Below, in pieces: positions 26,501 through 34,676 of a stretch of 64,000 bases of DNA. The first letter of the stretch is position 1. Each line of letters starts with the position of its first letter. The notes under the pieces are model-generated. The model was not told where the DNA came from and searched no databases. It was given only the letters and a program-made list of their open reading frames with translations. The translations under genes were made by a program, and so were the position numbers. Source of the DNA: Bacillus sp. HMF5848 (GTDB lineage Bacteria; Bacillota; Bacilli; Bacillales; HMF5848); contig NZ_RWIV01000001.1 of the NCBI RefSeq assembly GCF_003944835.1, forward strand, positions 566,001-630,000, given 5' to 3'.

Positions 26501-28279
26501 TTTCAAGAGGGCATGACATTTGAAAATGGAGAAACTTATCTTGTATCATTTACCGCTAAATCTGCAGAACCTAAGACGATTAATGTAAATGTAGGAAAAG
26601 CCTTGACTGAAGATCCATGGTGGACTGCATACGCACCAACAGAAACGTATGTATTAGATACCACGATGAAGGCATACAATTTTACATTTACCATGACAGA
26701 AGAAACGTTTAACAATGGAAAAATCGTATTTGAACTTGGTACAATCAATGGAGATACGACAACAACAACTGTCACAATTGACAATGTTAATGTTGTGAAA
26801 CTTTCTTCAATAACGGATAATACGGCATGGAATATATGGGAAAATGATGAATGGTCAGGCCCTGGCGCAGGTACATTAACTGTTGACGGTACAACGTTAA
26901 CTGTTGATGTAACAAGTGTAGGTAGTGCCTATTCTCCACAGGTATTCCAAGAAGGTATGACATTTGAGAATGGTAAAGAATATGTAGTCATGTTTGATGC
27001 GAGTTCGGAAGCAGCTAAAACGATTAATGTGAATGTTGGAAAGGCGCTAAGTGCAGATCCATGGTGGACTGCTTACGCACCAACAGAAACGTATGTTTTA
27101 GGAACAGAAACAAAAACGTATGCCTATTCATTTACCATGACAGAAGAAACATTTGATAACGGTAAAATGGTATTTGAATTTGGTGAAATTAATGGCGATA
27201 CAACAACAACAGTTGTAACTATAAGTGATGTGAGAATTATAAGTGATGCAAGAATATTAGATATCACTGATGAAACTACCGTCGAGGAGCCAGTAGAAGA
27301 AACAGTAACAGAAAGTGTCTATTATGATTTTGATGACAATATAATAATAGATGATTTGTTCCAAATATGGGAAAAAGATGCCTATTCTGGTAATGGCGCA
27401 GGTACATTAACTAATGAAGAAGGAAAACTAACGATTGATGTAACAAGTGTAGGTAGTGCCTATTCTCCACAGGTATTTCAAGAGGGCATGACATTTGAAA
27501 ATGGAGAAACTTATCTTGTATCATTTACCGCTAAATCTGCAGAACCTAAGACGATTAATGTAAATGTAGGAAAAGCCTTGACTGTCGATCCATGGTGGAC
27601 TGCATACGCACCAACAGAAACGTATGTATTAGATACCACGATGAAGGCATACAATTTTACCTTTACCATGACAGAAGAAACGTTTAACAATGGAAGAATC
27701 GTATTTGAACTTGGTACAATCAATGGAGATACGACGACAACAACTGTCACGATTGACAATGTTAATGTTGTAAAACTTTCTTCAATAACGGATAATACGG
27801 CATGGAATATATGGGAAAATGATGAATGGTCAGGCCCTGGCGCAGGTACATTAACTGTTGAGGATGCAACGTTAACTGTTGATGTAACAAGTGTAGGTGG
27901 TGCCTATTCTCCACAGGTATTCCAAGAAGGCATGACATTTGAGAATGGTAAAGAATATGTAGTTATGTTTGAAGCGAGTGCCGAAGCACCTAAAACGATT
28001 AATGTGAATGTTGGAAAGGCGCTAAGTGATAATCCATGGTGGACTGCTTACGCACCAACAGAAACGTATGTTTTAGGAACAGAAACAAAACTCTATGCCT
28101 ATTCATTTACCATGACAGAAGAAACATTTAACAACGGAAAAATCGTATTTGAATTTGGTGAAATTAATGGCGATACAACAACGACAGTTGTAACTATAAG
28201 TGATGTCAGAATTATAAGCGATGCAAGAATATTAGATATCACTGATGAAACAGTAACAGAAAGTGTTTATTCAGAATAA
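23504..28279 (+). CDS. Secreted GH16 endo-beta-glucanase (laminarinase type) with seven C-terminal CBM-like modules
   Basis: A 1591-residue extracellular enzyme. The signal peptide (about 1-31, ending IVQA) and an N-terminal domain (32-140) precede a GH16 catalytic domain (about 149-412) starting LWTLVWSDEFNGDSID. The catalytic motif GEIDIFEGWG (about 283-292) supplies both Glu residues; the EIDxxE form without extra spacing fits laminarinase-type beta-1,3(4)-glucanases. Seven beta-sandwich modules of the CBM4/9 kind follow, at about 445-605, 615-770, 775-930, 945-1095, 1096-1250, 1270-1420 and 1421-1575. The last four are two copies of a two-module unit. No LPXTG, SLH or other anchor is visible, so release or carbohydrate-mediated binding is expected. 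RBS AGGAGGGAG. Confidence 0.92.
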   Translation: MNLKQIKIAASMLAFVLLFAVSTVLTPAIVQAEEVLDIKSVVIELDGESILVDFNSLDDQYTDQQGELYDYFYTTDGVLKGSIVAIQLSNGQAIEFEGFKTAYEQASSVSESANALEILVAATPVSDSVLSSYQKLTGFTETGAPQLEPNNLWTLVWSDEFNGDSIDRTKWTYDIGNWIVDADGNGIAAGWGNNEKEYYTDSPENSYIEDGKLVIKAIKEEQPITDEYGSYDYTSAKLKTKGLFSKKYGRFEIKAKTPEGKGYWPAIWMLPENDVYGGWAASGEIDIFEGWGSQPHLASGAIHYGDVWPNNKFTGKHMEFPNEGRISDFHEYALEWEPGEIRWYVDGELYQTQTNWYSINQDNAANFSFPAPFDQEFYMILNLAVGGWFDGDPDETTEFPQTMEVDYVRVYDLTGRDYLEPVEPAKEKVELPAGAKQPLEDGNLIYDNTYEQPFTSISDGSMALDNLYWNLVYLPDFGGQGTIVKDLVNDTNFAKINITNPGNQLYSLQLIQHMSLGQNGVYKVSFDAKSSEDRTIMVKASGGADRGWAKYSDEETISLTDTVQSYEFTFNMLNETDLATRLEFNVGGAGTAPVWIGNVRVEDITGQLMDENAAKEPLPSGNHVYNGTFDQGSLDRMTFWNVESNNASATGSVAEATRELFVDITDGGSTPGDVKVIQRGMNLLALNDYSLNFNARAEEARDIVVSFVSKDGTSNYIEDLTIPLTTSMDQYEIIFTMPDVTDVEGQLVFNVGGDNAGVYVDNVSLIRTSDKIDYSKVDLYPLDNGAFTGGLEPWGDYVHNDAVASVTGENDEAKISITSQGNEAWSVLLEQTGMKLSKSVDYVVSFDARSTMPRDLEVTLENAQYTRFFNEVVSLTSDTQNYSYEFKMAADETVSLKFLLGKINDTGIGAHDVFIDNVVFEVKNAADYDNGSSDPGQEEPTETETNYAFDFNNNIIVDGAFDIWEKDEWSGNGAGTLNNEEGKLTIDVTSVGSAYSPQVFQEGMTFENGETYLVSFTAKSAEPKTINVNVGKALTEDPWWTAYAPTETYVLDTTMKAYNFTFTMTEETFNNGKIVFELGTINGDTTTTTVTIDNVNVVKLSSITDNTAWNIWENDEWSGPGAGTLTVDGTTLTVDVTSVGSAYSPQVFQEGMTFENGKEYVVMFDASSEAAKTINVNVGKALSADPWWTAYAPTETYVLGTETKTYAYSFTMTEETFDNGKMVFEFGEINGDTTTTVVTISDVRIISDARILDITDETTVEEPVEETVTESVYYDFDDNIIIDDLFQIWEKDAYSGNGAGTLTNEEGKLTIDVTSVGSAYSPQVFQEGMTFENGETYLVSFTAKSAEPKTINVNVGKALTVDPWWTAYAPTETYVLDTTMKAYNFTFTMTEETFNNGRIVFELGTINGDTTTTTVTIDNVNVVKLSSITDNTAWNIWENDEWSGPGAGTLTVEDATLTVDVTSVGGAYSPQVFQEGMTFENGKEYVVMFEASAEAPKTINVNVGKALSDNPWWTAYAPTETYVLGTETKLYAYSFTMTEETFNNGKIVFEFGEINGDTTTTVVTISDVRIISDARILDITDETVTESVYSE
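26341..27315 (+). repeat. 975-bp tandem duplication inside the GH16 gene, unit A
   Basis: The first copy of a duplicated segment encoding two CBM-like modules (325 residues). Landmarks recur exactly 975 bases later: GGTAGTGCCTATTCTCC, the string beginning CTTTCTTCAATAACGG, and ATTAGATATCACTGATGAAA. Within the unit, the two modules are diverged copies of each other, offset by about 444 bases. Confidence 0.9.
27316..28278 (+). repeat. 975-bp tandem duplication inside the GH16 gene, unit B
   Basis: The second copy of the unit at 26341. Long stretches are identical at the DNA level, including silent positions, so the duplication is recent. The copy stops a few codons before the end of the gene, where it lacks the TVEEPVEE linker found in unit A. 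Confidence 0.9.
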
Positions 28280-28341
28280 CTATTACTGAAGTTTTATAAC
28301 CCAAAGTAAGGTCGTATGTTTTAGTGAAATATGACAAAAAG

Positions 28342-28377
28342 AAAACACAGAGGATGTAAAAATCCTCTGTGTTTTTT
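28342..28377 (+). terminator. Terminator of the CFI-box/GH16 operon
   Basis: AACACAGAGGAT pairs with ATCCTCTGTGTT, followed by TTTT. Confidence 0.88.
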
Positions 28378-28386
28378 CGTGTATTC

Positions 28387-28434
28387 GTCTATCTAAAAAA
28401 ACTATATACATTCCAAAGTAGGAGTGTATATAGT
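28387..28434 (-). terminator. Terminator of the bactofilin operon (minus strand)
   Basis: Read on the minus strand, ACTATATACACTCC and GGAATGTATATAGT form a 14-bp stem (one G-T pair) followed by TTTTTT. It lies about 40 bases beyond the bactofilin stop. Confidence 0.75.
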
Positions 28435-28473
28435 TACTAATAATGTAGGTATAAAATAAACATATTTTAACAA

Positions 28474-28875
28474 CTAACTAGCTTTTGTGTTCTTTTGGTT
28501 TCCTTTTGTGTTTTTTGAATTATCATTTTGAGAGGAAAGTTGCATGTGGCTCGTACCTTCAAATCGGCCACCTTCTTCTATAATGATGGCATTCATTTTA
28601 ATATCGCCAGAGACATGTCCCGTAGCCAGTACATGTAATAACGCAGTAGCCTCAATGTCACCAGATAAGGTCCCTGCCACGTAAATGTTTCGTGCACTCA
28701 CTTTATGTTCTACGCGTCCATCTGCTCCAATCGTTAAGTCACCTTCGCAATGTATCTCACCTTTCACAACACCGTCAACACGGATACTAGATGAGCTTTT
28801 AATGTTACCTTCAATTGTTGTTCCACTACCAATAATCGTATCGATAGCTGATACTTTCGCTTTTTTAGTCAACAT
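28474..28875 (-). CDS. Bactofilin (polymer-forming cytoskeletal protein)
   Basis: A 133-residue bactofilin: a short N-terminal tail, a right-handed beta-helix core (about 13-110) with repeats such as TIEGNIKSSSSIRVDGVVKG and GTLSGDIEATALLHVLATG, and a polar Asn/Lys-rich tail. Bactofilins polymerise without nucleotide at the membrane and place cell-wall enzymes. ATG 28875 is 9 nt from GAGAGG; the in-frame ATG 28884 abuts it. The gene overlaps the upstream M23 gene by 11 bp, which ties it to peptidoglycan remodelling. Confidence 0.92.
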   Translation of the reverse strand: MLTKKAKVSAIDTIIGSGTTIEGNIKSSSSIRVDGVVKGEIHCEGDLTIGADGRVEHKVSARNIYVAGTLSGDIEATALLHVLATGHVSGDIKMNAIIIEEGGRFEGTSHMQLSSQNDNSKNTKGNQKNTKAS

Positions 28876-29833
28876 CCATTTCATCCTCTCGGTTTAAAAA
28901 TTCTACGTATGTATAAGGGTCCGTATAATTCCCATTTTTTAAAATTTCATAGTGCAAATGAACACCTGTGCTTCGACCGGTCGTTCCCATTTTGCCAATG
29001 ACTTGTCCCTGTGTCACAGTGTCTCCTACATTTACATGTATTTTAGATAAGTGGCCATATCGTGTTGTGTACCCGTCAAGATGTTCTATCACAACAGATA
29101 GTCCGTAGCCACCATCATAGCTGGCTAACTGAACGACACCATTTGCTGTGGCAAAGATCGAGTTTTGTCTCGTCCCACCTATATCTAACCCTTCATGGAA
29201 GGACAACCTTCTCGTAAAAGGGTCTTTTCGAGTCCCAAATTTTGATGTGATAATCCGACTATCCGTGGGCCATATAACAGGAAGCTCGGCGAGCTGTAGC
29301 TTAAGATATTCTATATTTTCTAGTACGTTACGGAAATACGTAACCATCTCGGCATCAATAGTTGTTATATTGTCTTGTGATGTATGGATAAAGTTTACAG
29401 GGGCTGTTTTAACAAGAGTCTGTTCTAGTCCACCAAGCCCTCCGTTAGGATTGTTTTGTATTGAAGAGGCCCCGATTTGGTCTGGATTTAATTCATCTAA
29501 CACTTCACGAATTTTCTTTTCAATTATAAGCAGTTCTGACATTTTCTCTGCTGTTTTCGATGACTCATCAATCAGGTGGCTTTTTTCCTGCATTAAATCA
29601 GAAATTATCGTTTCTTGCTTAAGTAATGCATTGTTTAATGTTTCCTTCTCCTGTTTTAAGTCTTGTATATGTTGATAGTAAAAATAGCTTAAACTAGAGG
29701 TTACAATTAAAAAGCTCAATATGGATAAAGCGATGATATATATCGGTATTTTGTGGAATCTACGTTGGATTATGGCTTGGTTCGTTTTCGACAAAACTAA
29801 GATCGTCCAGCTATCGTTCCATTTTTTTCTCAC
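28865..29833 (-). CDS. Membrane-anchored M23 (LytM-type) peptidoglycan endopeptidase
   Basis: A 322-residue protein: cytoplasmic N-terminus, TM helix (about 26-48), coiled coil (about 50-115) and an extracellular M23 domain (about 205-310). Zinc-site motifs look intact: FHEGLDIGG (first His/Asp) and GVHLHYE (final HxH). It should cleave cross-bridge peptides of the wall. GTG 29833 follows GGAGG by 8 nt. The overlap with bactofilin repeats the bactofilin/M23 pairing known from other bacteria that shape their wall locally. Confidence 0.92.
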   Translation of the reverse strand: MRKKWNDSWTILVLSKTNQAIIQRRFHKIPIYIIALSILSFLIVTSSLSYFYYQHIQDLKQEKETLNNALLKQETIISDLMQEKSHLIDESSKTAEKMSELLIIEKKIREVLDELNPDQIGASSIQNNPNGGLGGLEQTLVKTAPVNFIHTSQDNITTIDAEMVTYFRNVLENIEYLKLQLAELPVIWPTDSRIITSKFGTRKDPFTRRLSFHEGLDIGGTRQNSIFATANGVVQLASYDGGYGLSVVIEHLDGYTTRYGHLSKIHVNVGDTVTQGQVIGKMGTTGRSTGVHLHYEILKNGNYTDPYTYVEFLNREDEMDVD

Positions 29834-30056
29834 AGTCTAGTCCTCCAAAATTAAATCTACTTCCAAGACTTCGACAAATTTCTCAATATTCCTTTTATAA
29901 ATTTAAATTCCATATTTTACAAATAACATTTTCATATATATATAGGTTGTCTCATAGTATAGATATATCGAGTGTACGGGCTTCAGATGAGATCTTTGGA
30001 TATGTGGGTAATTTGTTACAGAAATTCGACAAGCTTAGGAGAGTGACAAAGACAGC

Positions 30057-31388
30057 ATGATGAGGCAATTTTATCGAGGAGTACTATTTTTAGCCATCGC
30101 GGCCTTCGTTGGTGAAAGTCTTGAATTCGTAATTAATATTATTTTAGCTAGGGAGCTTGGTGAGCAAGGTCTAGGACTATACGTGTCCATTTTACCGACA
30201 ATTATGCTCATTGCGATATTAGCTAGTGCCGAGCTTCCAGTATCTATTTCAAAATTTATTGCTGAAAAAGAAAGACAGTTTCATAGATATATGTTGCTAC
30301 ATGCCTTAAGCTTGGCTCTTCTTATTACGGTACTGTTATCAATTCTTGCTGCTTTAGTTTTACCAAACGTACCGGTGTTCAACGACTACCATCCGTATGT
30401 ACGTAAGCTTATCTTTATTTTAATACCCATTGTGTCTTTTTCAGCGGTGGCGAGAGGATATTTTATGGGTGCACAGCAGATGGGAAAAATAGCTGTTGCA
30501 AACTTTTTAAGAAAAGGGATACAGCTTCTTCTGCTAGTGTTTGTGTATCGTTTATTTCAATTTGAGCAGGACATAGCTTTATTAGTGGCCATTTGCACAG
30601 TGATTGCAAGTGAATTTGTTGTATTTGCCTATCTAGCGTTAGCGCTAATGGTGCAAATGAATTCCGAAAAGATGAAGCCAAGCGCGAAGGTTAAGGGGAC
30701 CGATGTTAGAAAAAGCTTATTGTCTGTGTCAATTCCCATGACGGGTGTGCGTCTCTTTTATGCCTTTACGTTTGCTGTGAAGCCATTCTTAGTGAAGATT
30801 GCGTTAATGAATGCAGGACTAGCCGAAGCAATGGCAACGGCGCAGTTTGGAAAGCTGTCGGGAGTTGCTTTTACCATTGGTTTTTTCTCTATGTTTATCG
30901 CGCATTCATTCCTAGTTGTGCTTATTCCCACAGTAGCAGAGGCATCCGCTAAGCATGACTATTTACAATTGCAACGATTGCTTAATCAAGTTATGAAGTT
31001 AACATTACTGTATGGTATACCAGCTATTATAATCTTTTATTTTTTTGCAGAGCCTTTAACAGGCTTGTTTTTTGAAAGATCAGCAGCCGCTGGATATTTA
31101 CAGTTACTTACGCCGCATTTTTTAGCATATTATTTTGTTATGCCTCTGCAAGCATATTTAATAGGGCTCGGATTAGCGAAAGAGGCTTTGTGGCATGCTG
31201 TATGGTCAACTATTTGTTCATTTTTACTTATGTATTTTTTAGGATCTATGAAAAGCCTGCAAATGGACGGTATTATTATCGGCATGAATATGGGAGCCGT
31301 TCTATTAACCTTAATGCATTATGTAACAGTTTGTCGCAAAATCGGGTTAACGGTGTTTATGAGTAAAGCAAAGTTAGCAAATCGGTAA
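30057..31388 (+). CDS. SpoVB-like MOP-superfamily flippase
   Basis: A 443-residue polytopic protein (about 12-14 TM helices) of the polysaccharide/lipid-II flippase type. The N-terminal ARELGEQGLGLYVSILPTIM and ISKFIAEKE are typical of SpoVB and related Bacillus exporters. It may move lipid-linked wall or spore-cortex precursors; it could be a vegetative paralogue. ATG 30057 and 30060 are both possible after AGGAGAGTGA. It is divergent from the M23/bactofilin operon across a 223-base gap. Confidence 0.82.
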   Translation: MMRQFYRGVLFLAIAAFVGESLEFVINIILARELGEQGLGLYVSILPTIMLIAILASAELPVSISKFIAEKERQFHRYMLLHALSLALLITVLLSILAALVLPNVPVFNDYHPYVRKLIFILIPIVSFSAVARGYFMGAQQMGKIAVANFLRKGIQLLLLVFVYRLFQFEQDIALLVAICTVIASEFVVFAYLALALMVQMNSEKMKPSAKVKGTDVRKSLLSVSIPMTGVRLFYAFTFAVKPFLVKIALMNAGLAEAMATAQFGKLSGVAFTIGFFSMFIAHSFLVVLIPTVAEASAKHDYLQLQRLLNQVMKLTLLYGIPAIIIFYFFAEPLTGLFFERSAAAGYLQLLTPHFLAYYFVMPLQAYLIGLGLAKEALWHAVWSTICSFLLMYFLGSMKSLQMDGIIIGMNMGAVLLTLMHYVTVCRKIGLTVFMSKAKLANR

Positions 31389-31499
31389 TTTATCGTAAGT
31401 GTTTTTAAACGAGCGCAGTTACTTGTATTCATTATATATTTTAGAGGATAATGTATGGTAAGTAATGTGAAAATATTAGATATAAGGAGTGATAGCAAG

Positions 31500-32456
31500 A
31501 TGACTGAACAATATGAAAAAGCAACATTTGCAGGAGGTTGTTTCTGGTGTATGGTACAGCCTTTTGATGAGCAACCAGGCATTAAAGAGGTCATTTCGGG
31601 CTACACAGGTGGACATAAAGAAAATCCTACATATGAAGAGGTTTGTTCAGAAACAACAGGTCATTATGAAGCCGTTCAGATTACGTTTGATCCAGATGTG
31701 TTTCCGTATAAGCGTTTGCTAGAGCTCTATTGGCAGCAAATTGATCCTACCGATCCGGGTGGACAGTTTAACGATCGCGGAGATTCATACAGAACCGCAA
31801 TCTTCTATCATAATGAAGCGCAGAAAGAACAAGCTGAGGCTTCCAAACAAGAGGTTGCTAAGAGTGGTAAGTTTCAAAAGCCGATTGTAACAAATATTAT
31901 ACCAGCAGGTCCTTTTTATAAAGCAGAAGAAAAGCATCAATACTACTACAAAAAGAATTCCTTCCACTACAACATGTACAAGGAAGGCTCAGGGCGGGCT
32001 CGGTTTATCCGCGAAAATTGGAAAAAGGTAAAAAGTGATGAGGAGCTTCGTAAAGAGCTCACTCCTATTCAATATGAAGTAACGAGAAAAAATGGTACAG
32101 AGCCTCCGTTTCAGAATGAGTTTTGGAATCATACAGAAGAAGGGATATACGTGGATATCGTTTCTGGAGAACCGTTGTTTAGCTCGTTAGATAAGTACGA
32201 TGCAGGCTGTGGCTGGCCGAGCTTCACAAAGCCAATACGCCGAAGTGAAATTGAGGAAAATTTAGATACATCTCATGGTATGCGTCGTATTGAAGTGCGT
32301 AGCAAAACAGCAGATTCTCATCTCGGTCATGTGTTTGATGATGGACCTGGGCCGGATGGAGCGCGCTATTGTATAAATTCAGCAGCACTTCGCTTTGTAC
32401 CGAAATCAAAGTTAGCAGAAGAAGGATATGGTGAGTACGTAAAGTTGTTTAAATAA
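31500..32456 (+). CDS. msrAB: Bifunctional methionine sulfoxide reductase MsrA/MsrB
   Basis: A 318-residue fusion. The N-terminal MsrA domain (about 5-160) has the catalytic GGCFWC (about 12-17); the C-terminal MsrB domain (about 175-308) has CGWPSF and [11 protein letters not shown] with the catalytic Cys. Together they reduce both the S and R sulfoxides of methionine. The MsrB zinc Cys pairs are replaced (VSGEPLFSS), as in zinc-free Bacillus MsrB forms. ATG 31500 follows AAGGAGTGA by 8 nt; the upstream ATG at 31455 has no RBS. Cytoplasmic, single gene. Confidence 0.95.
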   Translation: MTEQYEKATFAGGCFWCMVQPFDEQPGIKEVISGYTGGHKENPTYEEVCSETTGHYEAVQITFDPDVFPYKRLLELYWQQIDPTDPGGQFNDRGDSYRTAIFYHNEAQKEQAEASKQEVAKSGKFQKPIVTNIIPAGPFYKAEEKHQYYYKKNSFHYNMYKEGSGRARFIRENWKKVKSDEELRKELTPIQYEVTRKNGTEPPFQNEFWNHTEEGIYVDIVSGEPLFSSLDKYDAGCGWPSFTKPIRRSEIEENLDTSHGMRRIEVRSKTADSHLGHVFDDGPGPDGARYCINSAALRFVPKSKLAEEGYGEYVKLFK

Positions 32457-32463
32457 TGCCAAT

Positions 32464-32494
32464 ACTGTCTATCCACTGGGTAGGCAGTTTTTTT
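32464..32494 (+). terminator. Terminator of msrAB
   Basis: ACTGTCTA pairs with TAGGCAGT (one G-T pair), followed by a run of seven T. In the following stretch to 32763 I see no supported gene. Confidence 0.75.
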
Positions 32495-32763
32495 ATGAAT
32501 GAAAATAAACTTGCCCTACTATCCAGTTGGTGGTGTGATTTTCACTGAGAATGGTGCAACTGTCCTAGTAAATGTACAATTCCTGTTGAAAAAGGTGCAC
32601 TGTGCCTACAACACTCAACATCCATTAATAAGTCAGCAGCTTCGACTATCTACTAGATGCTTGGTTAATATCCTTGCTATAAGCAAGAATGAAAGCAACT
32701 ACTAGTCTCTGTATAAGAAGAGAGGATATGAATTGTATGGTATAATATGGAAGGGGTGGTAGC

Positions 32764-33297
32764 GTGAAAAAACCAATTTACTTAATGTTGAGCTTCTTCT
32801 TGTTAGTATTTGTGGGTTGTACTGAAAACGTAACAAAGGAGAACGTTGAGGAAAGTGAATTAGAGGAATCAACCCCAGTAGTTGTTGGGGATTTGCCTGA
32901 AGTACTTCATATCAATGGCTTTACGTTAGGACAAGTTTTTGAGGATGTGATGGATACTTTTGGACAACCTCTAAAAAGTGATCAACTTGATAACAGTCAT
33001 TCATTAACGTATGCAGATGATGGAGTTGGCATTCGTATCAACCTAGCCGAACAGTCCAAGAAAGTAATTAAATTATATGTTTATCCACCATACATGGAAA
33101 CTATAAATCTTCCAAAAACAAAGAACGATATTTTAGCAGCGTATGGTCAACCAAATGAAGGTATCGTAACAAATACGTGTGGCAATAATGAACGCTGTGA
33201 CGGCTGGGTATATGAGGTGAATGGTGAGCAGCTAATTGTACAGTTTGATTCAGAAGGTGTACATGTACAGTACTTAATTCTTGAGAAAATAAACTAG
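32764..33297 (+). CDS. Lipoprotein of unknown function
   Basis: A 177-residue lipoprotein: signal peptide with lipobox FVGC (Cys at about 19), an acidic linker (about 20-42), then a beta-rich domain. Within that domain FTLGQVFEDVMDTFGQP and KTKNDILAAYGQP are two repeats of the same pattern (helix, then FGQP/YGQP). This resembles small SmpA/OmlA- or DUF4309-like folds, but I cannot assign a family. Two Cys (NTCGNNERC) could form a disulfide. GTG start after GGGGTGG. Confidence 0.65.
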   Translation: MKKPIYLMLSFFLLVFVGCTENVTKENVEESELEESTPVVVGDLPEVLHINGFTLGQVFEDVMDTFGQPLKSDQLDNSHSLTYADDGVGIRINLAEQSKKVIKLYVYPPYMETINLPKTKNDILAAYGQPNEGIVTNTCGNNERCDGWVYEVNGEQLIVQFDSEGVHVQYLILEKIN

Positions 33298-33719
33298 CTA
33301 GATTAAAACAAGTCGCTCTATTAAAAACGAGAACGACCGGATGAACAGGTTAGATAGATTATGAGTTTAATATTGTTAAGTGAAGGGGGTGTATAGCCTA
33401 TCTAGGGTGTACCCTCTATTCGAATTTCACATCCAAATCATTGAGGTTTGCACCTATATCATAGAACTTCTTTGTCACCGATTCGGGCATCTTGTTCTTG
33501 TATGCTATGTTTTTGTTACGCTTAAATTAGATTTATAAGAAGCTCTAAAAATTGATCAAGAGTTTCAGGTAACACTTCAGGTAATAGTTCCTCTGCTTTC
33601 ATTCTTCGGCCCTCCTACATGGAAATTTATCTCTTAATACCATAATTTCCATTCTTCTCAACTTTTATACTTGTAATCTAATAAAATTTTTCGAAAAAAT
33701 TGACTAGGAGAACCAGATT
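33298..33719. other. Intergenic region with possible small ORFs on the minus strand
   Basis: 422 bases without a full-size gene. Besides the small ORF at 33522-33602, the minus strand carries a short frame at 33416-33490 (MPESVTKKFYDIGANLNDLD..) that looks like the end of a larger, decayed protein. No terminator is obvious for the lipoprotein gene. Confidence 0.35.
33522..33602 (-). CDS. Possible 26-residue small protein
   Basis: ATG 33602 is preceded at 8 nt by AGGAGG, the full consensus, and about 45 bases further upstream a TTGAGA-16 bp-TATTAA pair can serve as a sigma-A promoter. The peptide is acidic and leucine-rich (MKAEELLPEVLPETLDQFLE, then LLINLI). I do not recognise it. The RBS and promoter are the only support, so it may also be decayed DNA. 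Confidence 0.3.
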   Translation of the reverse strand: MKAEELLPEVLPETLDQFLELLINLI

Positions 33720-34049
33720 TCATTGTTCCCATATATGCATAAGTACACGATTGATAACGACAACTACAGCAAATATACTGGCTAATAAAGGATGACCTGT
33801 TATATACAATCCTATAGTAGCCAGTCCATTAATAGTTATCTCGAGTAATAGCCGTGCGGAGCCACTAAGTCGAAAGGGGGCAGCTGGTGAACCGAATGTC
33901 CCCCATACCACTGCAACAAGTACAGGGAATACTATTGCTAATGTAACCTTACTAATCGGTGACTGACCAATTTGAAAGCCCCAGTATCCTAAAGCTGTTA
34001 ACGCGAATAGCTCTAATAAAAACCTAAGTGTGAGATTAAGCATCATCAT
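33720..34049 (-). CDS. YrdB-like small membrane protein (DUF2568)
   Basis: A 109-residue protein with four membrane helices. The sequence LRFLLELFALTALGYWGFQ, VWGTFGSPAAPFRLSG and RLLLEITINGLATIGLYI is characteristic of the YrdB/DUF2568 family, whose function is unknown. ATG 34049 is chosen because AGGTGG lies 8 nt upstream. It is the third gene of the MBL-TetR-YrdB operon, so it is probably controlled by that TetR repressor. Confidence 0.8.
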   Translation of the reverse strand: MMMLNLTLRFLLELFALTALGYWGFQIGQSPISKVTLAIVFPVLVAVVWGTFGSPAAPFRLSGSARLLLEITINGLATIGLYITGHPLLASIFAVVVVINRVLMHIWEQ

Positions 34050-34080
34050 AAAACACACCACCTGAACATATTATCGTACA

Positions 34081-34662
34081 TTATGATTTTTGCTTAGATT
34101 CAAATGTATGAATTCCTGCCAGAAAAGATTGAAGTAATAAATGAAAAGTATGATCAAGGTCTAATGGAAGGCCGAACCCGCCTTTTTGCTCTAATGAGGC
34201 AAAGCCGTGTAAAATGCTTCGTAACCCTCTGACGGCGTGTAGAGCGGCTTCGTCCTCGAGATTATAAGCCTGTAATACTTTCACGACTAGAGTAACAATT
34301 TGACTGCCAGCCTCACTCACTTCTTTATCTGTCGGGTCTGGAGCGTGAATACTCGCTTCATATAAACCAGGATGCTGCCGAGCAAATGTTATATAAGCGT
34401 GTCCTAACGAAATTATAGCCTCGTCACCTGACTTACCAATAGTGGCATCCGCTAAATCATCATATAGCTTCCTCATGCTATAAACGGCCATTTTTTTTCG
34501 TAGCCCACCTAGCCCATCAAAGTGGTTGTAGAGAGAAGGTGGACGTATTTGCAGTTTTTTGGCTAAAGAAGCAAGAGTCACAGATTCTAACCCATCTTTA
34601 TCAGCTAGTTCTGTTGCTGCCTCTAAGATTACGTATAAATCAAGTCCGATACGTGGTGACAT
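34081..34662 (-). CDS. TetR/AcrR family transcriptional regulator (WHG-type C-terminal domain)
   Basis: A 193-residue repressor. The N-terminal HTH (about 10-55: AATELADKDGLESVTLASLA, then IRPPSLYNHFDGLGGLR) is canonical TetR; the C-terminal half with RGLRSILHGFASLEQKGGFG is the WHG-type ligand domain. ATG 34662 follows AGGAGG. It is encoded between the MBL hydrolase and YrdB, and paired near-palindromes upstream of the operon (35416-35456) are its probable operators, implying autoregulation. The inducer is unknown. Confidence 0.9.
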   Translation of the reverse strand: MSPRIGLDLYVILEAATELADKDGLESVTLASLAKKLQIRPPSLYNHFDGLGGLRKKMAVYSMRKLYDDLADATIGKSGDEAIISLGHAYITFARQHPGLYEASIHAPDPTDKEVSEAGSQIVTLVVKVLQAYNLEDEAALHAVRGLRSILHGFASLEQKGGFGLPLDLDHTFHLLLQSFLAGIHTFESKQKS

Positions 34663-34676
34663 TGTGTTTCCTCCTA

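Noticed and set aside
26341-28278. Regular repeats suggestive of a CRISPR-like or satellite array
   Set aside because: They are in-frame protein-coding module duplications with a 975-bp period, inside one uninterrupted gene.
32499-32705. 68-codon open frame after msrAB
   Set aside because: It starts in the terminator T-run, has no RBS and shows no protein-like pattern.
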